Shown here piece by piece: positions 1 to 9,100 of a stretch of DNA of 12,982 nt (its first letter is position 1; every line of letters starts with the position of its first letter). The notes beneath the pieces are model-generated. The model ran no database searches and had not been told where the DNA came from. It was given only the letters and a program-made list of their open reading frames with translations. The translations under genes and the position numbers were made by a program. Origin of the DNA: an uncultured Bacteroidales bacterium (GTDB taxonomy: Bacteria > Bacteroidota > Bacteroidia > Bacteroidales > WCHB1-69); NCBI GenBank assembly GCA_937949745.1, contig CALECM010000121.1:1-12982 (forward strand), in the 5' to 3' direction.

Positions 1-157
1 AGTTGTGCTTCCTAATCTTCTGTACGTTTTTACTACACTTAATCACCCATTTATAGGGCGGTTGAGAAATATATTACAACAAAAGGGATATGAAGGATTA
101 TTTGATCCGAATTTTCATGATAACAGCAGTGAAGACTTAAGATTAGGAAGCACAACT
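1..157. repeat. 19-bp perfect inverted repeat, arms 1-19 and 139-157
   Basis: Bases 1-19 are the exact reverse complement of bases 139-157, with 119 bases between the arms. The match stops at position 20/138 and runs up to the left edge, so it may be longer outside. Both arms lie in the TcA reading frame. A 19-bp match is not expected by chance here. It could be an inversion site or, perhaps more likely at a sequence edge, a fold-back assembly or library artefact. Confidence 0.85.
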
Positions 158-2968
158 CTTGAAAAATATTACGGCGGGGATGATAGTAACGGTACTTATT
201 TCCCTTCTAAAAAAGAAATCGCTTTCTCTTACACGAGCGACGGCTTCATGAAAGATCCGTTCGCCACTTATAACTGGGAATTATTCTATCATCTCCCTAT
301 TATGATTGCGGACAATCTTTCACGGAACATGAAATTCGAAGAAGCCCAAAAATGGTATCACCTTATCTTCGATCCTACCATTGAAGGAAAAGAGGCGGCG
401 CCGAGAAGATATTGGAGGATCAAACCTTTCCGTAACCAGTTTAAAGAAGACGGCAGTCTTAAAAAACCTTCCAATCTTGAAGAATATATCAGGACTCTTA
501 ATTCAAAATCAATCAACAACTGGGAAGATAACCCGTTCGATTCGCATCAGGTAGCCGGTTCCAATCCTATGGCTTATATGAAATATGTGGTCATGAAATA
601 CCTTGAAAACCTCATTGCATGGGCTGATATGTATTTCACCAAAGATACCATGGAAGATATTAACCAGGCTTCCCTGTTATATATCCTGGCAGCCGATATC
701 CTCGGAGTAAGACCACAGAAATTACCGGGGACTTTGACGGAAGATCTGAGTTATGCAGGATTGCTTAATAGCGGTACGCCGAATGGTTTGTCGAACCTCT
801 ATCTTATCATCCAGAGTTATCTCACGGTAATGGCTGATTACTCCTCTGTTCCGAATAATAAAAAGACATCGCTTTTAGGTCCGGCCGAATACCGGGTATC
901 ATACTTTGCCGCGCCTCATAATGATAAAATGGAAGAATATTGGGATATGGTAACCGACCGTCTCTTTAAGATACGGCATTGCATGAATATACAAGGCATT
1001 GTTAGGGAATTACCGCTTACGGCTCCTCCGATCGATCCGGGTGCGGTTGCCGCAGCGATGGCTTCCGGCGCCGATCTTAGCTCGGCCCTGAATTCGTTGG
1101 CAGCTCCTCTGCCGCTTTACCGTTTCAGCTATATGCTACAAAAAGCGATGGAATTTACTAATGACGTGAAGGCGCTTGGTAGCAGTTTACTTTCTGTATT
1201 GGAGAAAAAAGACGCTGAAGATATGGCCATTTTGCGGACTACTCATGAAAAAGCCATTTTGAACGCCATGACTGCCATTCGGGAAAAATCAATCGAAGAA
1301 GCCGTAAACAATATTGAATCTCTTGAAAAGAGCAAAGAGAACGTAATAAAACGAAGGGATTATTATAAAAATAAAAAAGAGATTAGTGACAAGGAGCGCC
1401 AGGCTTTAAATCTCCATACGGTAGCAACTGGGTTTACCATAGCTGCTTCGGGTATTAATGCTACGGCTGGAGCCATGGGAGCTATACCGCAAGCGCATAT
1501 TGGTTTATTTCCGGGCATTGCTTTCGGTGGGCAACATTTAGGACAGATATTTAACTCTTTGGCTTCAGTACAAAATGCCATAGCCACAAGTAAACAAAGT
1601 GCAGCCCGCGAAACGGATACGATGGCTTCTTACGAACGTCGTTTTGAAGACTGGCAATTCCAGATGCAACAGGCTGAAGGTGAATTGACACAACTCGAGA
1701 AACAGATCACCGGGGCACGACTCCGTCTTCTTATGGCGGAACATGAGTTAGAGAACCACCTGAAACAGATAGAACATAAAGAAGCGGAATTCGAATTCAT
1801 GAAAGAAAAATTCACGAATAAGCAGCTTTATAACTGGATGAAAGGACAAATATCCAAATTATATCAACAGGCTTACCAGATGGCACACAAATTGGCACTT
1901 GCCGCCGAACAGGCTTTCAAATTCGAAAAACAGGAAGATGGATATGGTTCCTATATTACCTCTTCTTATTGGGACAATCTCAAAGAAGGACTTATGGCAG
2001 GTGAATTACTCTATCAGGATCTTCGTCGCCTTGAAGTGAAATATATGGAAACCAATACCAGGGACATGGAACTTACCCGTGATATTCCGTTAAGCATGAT
2101 TGATCCGGAAGCGCTGATCGAATTAAAAAGAAATGGAAGTTGTCAATTCGAAATTCCGGAAATGATCTATGATATAGACCATCCCGGTCATTACATGCGT
2201 CGAATCAAATCGGTAAGCATTAGTATCCCGGCTGTTACCGGTCCGTATAGTGGTGTTACCTGTAAGCTGAGTATGCTCAATAACCGCTTCCGTAAGAGCA
2301 CAACCGTGGGCTCCCAGTACGCTTATACGGGTATTAACGATAGTCGTTTTGTTCATAATATTATCGGTATTCAATCGATTGCCACAAGTACGGGTAATAA
2401 TGACAACGGAATGTTCGAATTCAATTTCCGTGATGAGCGTTACCTGCCTTTCGAAGGCGCAGGAGCAATCGGTAGTTGGCGAATCGAAATGCCCACAGCT
2501 ATCCGTAAATTTAATTACGATACTATTTCCGATGTGATCATTCATGTGAAATATACCGCACGTGATGCCGGCGGATTGCTTAAAGAAAAAGTAAATGAAA
2601 CCATTGAGGAAAATATCCACTTACTGGTAAATAAGCTTATCGATGATCAGAAATCTTTTATGGCTGTTTTTAGTATGAAGAGCCAGTTTGCGGATGCTTT
2701 CAACGAATTGTGTAATAGAAATAACACCAGTATTACCATCACGAAAGAACATTTTCCATTTATGATCACGGATTTTATTGAGCGTTCGGAAAAATTGAAG
2801 CTTAATGTGAATAGTGTTTACTGTACACCTGAAAATAAGATAAATACTTCATTTACGGATACTTCAATAGAACTGACCGATAAAATGGAGATCACATTTA
2901 TGCCCGATACAGCCTTATCTATGAAGGAAGATGTTTATATGGTCATCATTTATACAGTATCAGAATAA
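1..2968 (+). CDS. Toxin-complex subunit TcA, C-terminal part (5' end outside window)
   Basis: TcA is the receptor-binding, pore-forming subunit of ABC (Tc) toxins. It forms a pentameric channel that delivers the TcC tip into target cells. The frame is open to the left edge, so the GTG at 5 is only an internal codon. About 988 residues remain of a family whose members usually reach ~2300-2500. Visible in order (numbered from the codon at 5): NHPF near 13; the conserved block YNWELFYHLPIMIAD at 89-103, then FEEAQKWYHLIFDPT at 111-125; NPFDSHQVAGSNPMAYMKY at 176-194; YWDMVTDRLFKIRHCMNIQG near 312-331; long charged amphipathic helices at ~385-670, the pore-forming part, with a Gly/Ala-rich hydrophobic stretch at ~470-513 fitting the membrane hairpin; and the TcB-binding domain from ~694, with IDPEALIELKRNG and HPGHYMRRIKSVSISIP. 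It ends with TAA and a terminator follows. Family assignment is firm. The first six residues may be an edge artefact (see the inverted repeat at 1-157). Confidence 0.95.
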   Translation, partial: VVLPNLLYVFTTLNHPFIGRLRNILQQKGYEGLFDPNFHDNSSEDLRLGSTTLEKYYGGDDSNGTYFPSKKEIAFSYTSDGFMKDPFATYNWELFYHLPIMIADNLSRNMKFEEAQKWYHLIFDPTIEGKEAAPRRYWRIKPFRNQFKEDGSLKKPSNLEEYIRTLNSKSINNWEDNPFDSHQVAGSNPMAYMKYVVMKYLENLIAWADMYFTKDTMEDINQASLLYILAADILGVRPQKLPGTLTEDLSYAGLLNSGTPNGLSNLYLIIQSYLTVMADYSSVPNNKKTSLLGPAEYRVSYFAAPHNDKMEEYWDMVTDRLFKIRHCMNIQGIVRELPLTAPPIDPGAVAAAMASGADLSSALNSLAAPLPLYRFSYMLQKAMEFTNDVKALGSSLLSVLEKKDAEDMAILRTTHEKAILNAMTAIREKSIEEAVNNIESLEKSKENVIKRRDYYKNKKEISDKERQALNLHTVATGFTIAASGINATAGAMGAIPQAHIGLFPGIAFGGQHLGQIFNSLASVQNAIATSKQSAARETDTMASYERRFEDWQFQMQQAEGELTQLEKQITGARLRLLMAEHELENHLKQIEHKEAEFEFMKEKFTNKQLYNWMKGQISKLYQQAYQMAHKLALAAEQAFKFEKQEDGYGSYITSSYWDNLKEGLMAGELLYQDLRRLEVKYMETNTRDMELTRDIPLSMIDPEALIELKRNGSCQFEIPEMIYDIDHPGHYMRRIKSVSISIPAVTGPYSGVTCKLSMLNNRFRKSTTVGSQYAYTGINDSRFVHNIIGIQSIATSTGNNDNGMFEFNFRDERYLPFEGAGAIGSWRIEMPTAIRKFNYDTISDVIIHVKYTARDAGGLLKEKVNETIEENIHLLVNKLIDDQKSFMAVFSMKSQFADAFNELCNRNNTSITITKEHFPFMITDFIERSEKLKLNVNSVYCTPENKINTSFTDTSIELTDKMEITFMPDTALSMKEDVYMVIIYTVSE

Positions 2969-3010
2969 CTCATAAATGATGCGTCTTAAATCTAACGATT
3001 AATCAAACCC

Positions 3011-3049
3011 AACTCCATCTGTCCCGGAAACCGGACGGATGGAGTTTTT
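3011..3049 (+). terminator. Rho-independent terminator after the TcA gene
   Basis: A long stem pairs AACTCCATCTGTCC with GGACGGATGGAGTT (one G-T wobble). The inner part extends with CGG/CCG around a short AAA loop, leaving one bulged base. Five T residues follow directly (3045-3049). It lies 43 bases past the TcA stop and 119 bases before the next start, so TcA and the BC gene probably form separate transcription units or are partly uncoupled. Confidence 0.88.
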
Positions 3050-3167
3050 ATTCATAGAATAAAAGGAATTAAAGGATAATCGAAAATTCAATTTTCTTAC
3101 TTATTCATTCATGCATTTACCAATGCGATCATTCTTTATTCTCTCATCCATTTAATTTTAAAATAAT

Positions 3168-6100
3168 ATGAAAAATCAAGATAAAAATCAAAAACCTGTT
3201 CCGGATGGTAAAAGTCAGGCGGTACCTGGGTCCGTAACAGCCTCAAAGCCCGGATCGGCTTCACCGGGTACAGAGAAAAAAGAAGTCGGAAAAGAGGGCT
3301 CTTCCGGCATTACCAATAATCTGAAACTTCCGCAAACCATCGAGATGCCGAAGGGTGGGGGAGCCATCCGGGGAATAGGCGAAAAAGCCGAAGTAAATCC
3401 GGTGACCGGCAGCGGCACCGTTTCCATCCCGTTACCTCTCACTCCGGGACGTTCGGAGTTTACGCCTCCTTTATCACTATCCTATAGTTCAGGTAACGGC
3501 AATTCAGAGTTCGGATTAGGCTGGCAGGTAAGTTTGCCGCAAATAGCCCGTAAGACCGACAAGGAATTACCTCGATACAATGACGAAGCCGAATCGGATA
3601 CTTTTATCCTTTCCGATGCGGAAGACCTTGTGCCTATTATAGATTTTAAAGGAAACATTAAGATCGGTAATGAAACCATAAATGGCAGAGAATATGCCAT
3701 TCGTTATTACCGTCCGCGTACGGAGGGACTTTTTGCCCGTATCGAACGGCTTACCGACAGCGACGGCGTCTCATTCTGGCGGGTGACCGGAAAAGATAAT
3801 ACCGTGAGCCTTTACGGTCGTGACAGTTCGGCCCGCGTAGCCGATCCGGATTGTGAACGGCATATTTTCTGCTGGAAGTTGCAGGCGACACTTAACAGTC
3901 ATGGGAATCTCATCCGGTACAACTATCAAAAAGAAAACGGTGAAGCCAACACCTGCCTGGTATCAGTGGAGTATGGCAATGCCATAAAGTGTGATAATAT
4001 CCTGGAAAATTACATCGGAGATTTCTATATGGCTCTGTTGTTCCGCTACCGGGATCGCCAAGATCCTTTTTCCGTGTTCAAACCGGGCTTTGAAGTGCGT
4101 ACCGAACGTTTGTGTGAAGGCGTGGAAATGCATCACTATTTACCGGAAAAACAGGAAATGGTCAAAGTAAAAGAACTGGCCTTAAAGCATGCCGATTCCG
4201 GAGTGAGCCTGCTCATTTCCGCTACCTTACAGGGATATGACGGAGAAGAAAAGGCCGGTTATCCGGCCATCGATTTTACATACTCCCGGCCTCAATTGCC
4301 GTCTCGTTCCAAATCGCTCGACAGTCTAGATCTGGAAAATCTGCCGGGCGGTTTAGATAGTAATGTCGGTTTTGCAGATCTGTGGGGAGAAGGAATCAGC
4401 GGCGCCCTGATCCGTAATGAACGGTCGTGGCTCTTTAAACCTAACATGGGTAATCGCCGTTGGTATGATTCCGATGCCGCTGATGAAATTGACCTGGGAA
4501 AAGCAAAGGTACTCAAAGAACTTCCCGGATTTATGGAAGGAAATATGGCAGCAGCCCAATTGACAGATATCGATGGTGACGGGCTTAATGAGATCCAGGT
4601 GTTTTCCGGTCATATCCGCGGATATTATAGTTTCGATGAAAGCGGCACATTAGAACCTTTTGTTCCATTTAAAGAATATCCCAATATCGACTTTAATGAT
4701 CCGAATATCAAAATGCTGGACCTTAACGGCGACGGATATCCGGATATGCTTTTCAGCGGGGACGACTGTTTCCTGCTTTCTTATTCCAAAACCAAAGAAG
4801 GCTATAGCGCTTTCGAACGCGTTTGTAAGGCTATTAATGAGGAGCAGGGACCGCGGGTGGCTTTCGCGGAAGCCCGGCAAACCATCTTTATCGCTGATAT
4901 GAGCGGTGACGGACTTAACGATATTGTCCGTATCACCAACGGCAGCGTGGTTTACTGGCCCAATCTGGGTTATGGCCGTTTCGGGAAAAAACGGGTGATG
5001 AAAGACGCTCCCCGCTTTGACCACAGCGATACTTTCGATCCTTCGCGTTTGCGGCTGGCCGATATCGACGGCAGCGGTACTACCGACATCCTCTATCTCG
5101 GCGCTACGGAGACCCGGTTCTGGAAAAATCTGAGCGGTAACGGATGGAGTGATGCCGTAACAGTTGGTAATTTTCCGAAAACCGACAGTTCAACTGATGT
5201 GAGCGTCTTTGATATCGAAGGTAACGGAACTTCGGCCTTGGTATGGTCTACTCCGCTGCCCGACCGTCCTAACCGTATCAAATATATTGAATTGACAGGC
5301 GGGAAAAAACCTTTCCTACTTACGGAAATTAACAATAATATGGGAGCGGTACGCAAATTTTTCTATGCGCCCTCCACTAAATTTTACCTGCAGGATAAAA
5401 GAGCAGGCCGGCCATGGATCACGCGTCTTGGATTTCCGGTTCATGTGGTGGAACGTATCGAAGTAAATGACCGGCCTTCGGAAAGTACTTTCATTACACG
5501 TTATGCCTATCACCACGGATTTTTCGATGGTTATGAGCGTGAATTCCGTGGCTTCGGGATGGTGGAACAGTGGGATACGGAGGATTACCCGGTGGTCAAA
5601 CCTAAAGAGAATACTGAAAAAAGTCTTTCTCTTGATATTCCCCCTGTTTATACCAAAACATGGTTCCATACGGGCTTCTGGAAAGGACATCAACAAATCA
5701 GCGATCTCTATTCGGAGGAATACTGGAAAATAACGGACGAAAACGGGAAGACTACGGAACCGGCATGGTGGCTGGATGATACCCTGTTGCCGGAACTTAC
5801 CGGAAAAGAACCCGGTACGGAAATTTCACCGGTATCGTCTTCTATACAAGAGAAACGTGAAGCATGCCGTGCTCTTCGCGGCAGCATATTGCGGCAGGAA
5901 ATTTATGCCCTGGACGGCAGCGATAAACAGGATATTCCTTATACCGTTGAGGAGAAAAATTATACGGTGAAATATCTCCAGCGGCAGGGAAATAACAAAC
6001 ATGCGGTCTGTCTGAAAACCGACAGGGAAACACTGATGTACCACTACGAACGTAATATTTCCGATCCGCGGGTATTACACACCATGATCCTGGATACGGA

Positions 6101-9100
6101 CGAATACGGTAACATAACCCAACAGGCGGAAATCGCTTATCCCCGCCGCGCCAATGTATCCGGCATCTTGCCCGAACAACGCAAAATACTGGCTACTTAT
6201 ACGGAGAATAGTTACATCAATGAAACGGAAACCAGTTACCATATAGGGATATCATGTCAGGTGCTTCGTTATGAAATCCATAATCTGGAATTGCTTTCCA
6301 ATGAAAAATTCACGATAAACACTATTCTTGGTTTTATTAAAGATGCCGAACCGATAGATTATGCCGTGACGCCTGCGATAAATACCAAACAAAAAAGGCT
6401 GATCGGCCATGAAAAAACCACGTTCCTCAGCGAAGATCTCAAAAGTGAATTGGATTTCGGATGGATTGCTTTCCATGGACTGCCTTTTCGGACCTATACA
6501 CTCGAATGGAGCGAAGGTTTAATAACTGCTTTTGATAAAGAGGGAACGAAAGGCCTGCTCACCGGTGATTCCTGTGGATTTATCGCCGGTAACGATCTAT
6601 GTAACTGCAATTTTATGGAAGGACGGTATTATAAAGGGAGCGATAAGGTTACATACGATTCCGGGAATTTTTATCTTCCCGTTACCACGACCGATCAATT
6701 TGGCAATTGGAATGAAAGGATATACGACCTCTTTAAGATATTTCCTGTTAGAATCTCTTATTACAATGCGGCGCAGTCGGCCGGTGAAAACCCGCTTTAC
6801 AGTATTGAAGCCGAGTATGATTACCGTGTTATGCAGCCTGAGAAAATGACTGATACTAACGGGAATCATCAGCTACTGGCTTTTGATACGCTTGGCATGG
6901 TAGTGGCTATGGCAATGCAGGGAAAAAACGGGGAAGGAGACACGCTGGAATATCCTACGGAAAAATATACATATGATTTAAACTGTTGGCAATCTGCGGA
7001 TGATCAACAACCCGTATGGAGTAAGAAATCTCTACGTGAACAACACGGAAATCCCGAAAGCAGGATACTGGAAGCTTATACCTGGACCGACGGACTGGGC
7101 AATGAACTGATGACCAAAACCAAAGCAGCTCCGGGTAAAGCATGGAGTATAGTCAGGGATGAAAATGGAAAGATTATTGAAGTAACAGAAAAAGAAATCC
7201 CGGATTATCGTTGGTTGTCGGGTGGAAAAGTGATTTATAACAATAAAGGATTGGCGGTAAAACAATATGAGCCCTGGTACAGTGATAACCCTAATTTCGA
7301 AAATGAAGAGATACTGAACCATCATGACATGATACCACAGGAATCTTCGTTTAATTACGATTGTGAAGATGGAGAAATGGTTTGTTATCATGGCGTTACA
7401 CCACTCTTTTACTATGATCCTTTAGGTCGCCTTGTGCGTACCCAATTTCCCGACGGCACCGAAAGCAGGGTAGAATTTACCGTATGGCAACAGAAAAACT
7501 ACGACCAAAACGATTGTTCGGATAAGTCTGCTCACAGGGATACTCCCCAGATCATCGATTTCGACACGTTGGGAAGGCCTTACCGTACTACCGACGATAA
7601 TGGGATTAACGAAAAATATACGACTACCCATAAACTCGATATTACCGGACGTATTGTTGAGACCATCGATGCCAAAGGTCGTACTATAACCCGGAATCTT
7701 TACGGACTCAGTGAAGAAAATTTGGTATATACCCATAATATAGACAGCGGCAGTCGCTGGATATTAAACGATTACCAGGGAAATCTCCAATATCGTTGGG
7801 ACAGTCGTAAACATCGGATACGAATGGAATACGACGGCTTGTTGCGGCCGGTTAAAACCTTCCTCTTAAAGGAAAACCAACCGGAAATTACGTTCCAGCA
7901 TATTATTTACGGAAACCGGGCTTCGGAGAACAATATCGGCCGGATTGCGGAGATCATGGCGCAGGACGGGAAAACCGGATATGAGTATGATTTTAAAGGG
8001 AATGTTACTTTATTATACAAACAATTTCCAAAAGGCATCTCTGATTCGGAAAAGGATATTACGGAATTAGGACCAGAAGGAGAGAAGTTCACCACACTCA
8101 CGGAGTATGATGCCCTGAACAGGACGATTGCCGTAACCAATCCTGATGGTTCAACAATAACCTATGATTATGACGAAGGCGGAATGTTGAAAAGTGTCCG
8201 GAACGGTGATCCGGCCTATATTTCCGGTATTACTTATAATGCCCGCGGACAAAGGGAAAAAATATATTACGGAAATCAAACCCGTACCTGCTATGGTTAT
8301 CATCCGTTGAATTTCAGGCTTACCTGTTTAAAAACAACCAGGAAAAATGAAAATGACCGGATTGAAGTCATGCAACATTTGAATTACGAATATGACCCTG
8401 CGGGTAATATTACTAAAATCACAGACCATGCTCAACAGACTCATTATTTCCGAAACCATAAAATAGATCCGGAATGGACTTTCCGGTATGATCATCTTTA
8501 CCGGTTGGTGAAAGCCACCGGACGGGAAAAGAACGGGCTTGCCGCAGCAGGACCCAATAACCATGATTTTCCCGATAATATCCCTTGTCCTGATCATTCG
8601 GCAGACGGTATGAGAAAATATAATCATACCTACGTTTACGACGAACTGGGTAATATATTGAAAGATCCGTGGAAAGAGTATTACTATACGTCGTCCGGCG
8701 AAAATAATTACCTGTTGGGTGTCGGAAAACATTTTTTCATTTATGAATACGACGCGCATGGAAATACTATTAAAATGCCTCATTTATCTACAATGGGATG
8801 GGATTGCCAGGACCGGTTGATTTATATTTCCAACGGTGAACCGGTGAAAGCTTATTACGGCTACGATGCCGACGGCAACCGTACCCGTAAGGTCGTGGTG
8901 AAAAATAACGGCAGTCTCCGGGAAGAGTATTATTATATCGGTGGTTATGAATGTTATAAGTCATTTACCAATGAGAAAGAAGACAGCAGTAAAAAACGGG
9001 AAACGGTTAATATTTCCGATGATCAAAAAGTGTTTGTCAGGATCGAAAGCCGGAATGATAAATCCGTAACGCGTTACCAGTATGATAACCATCTCGGCAG

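Noticed and set aside
5..7. GTG at 5 as the real start of the first gene
   Set aside because: The frame continues upstream to the edge and the protein begins deep inside the TcA family, so the gene is 5'-truncated by the window.
2123..2620. Minus-strand 165-codon open frame within the TcA gene
   Set aside because: It lies antisense to the conserved TcB-binding domain and has no domain-like features; it is a shadow of the strong TcA coding frame.
8328..8783. Minus-strand 151-codon open frame within the RHS region
   Set aside because: Antisense to clear YD/RHS repeats; hydrophobic composition comes from complementing Tyr/Asp/Asn-rich codons.
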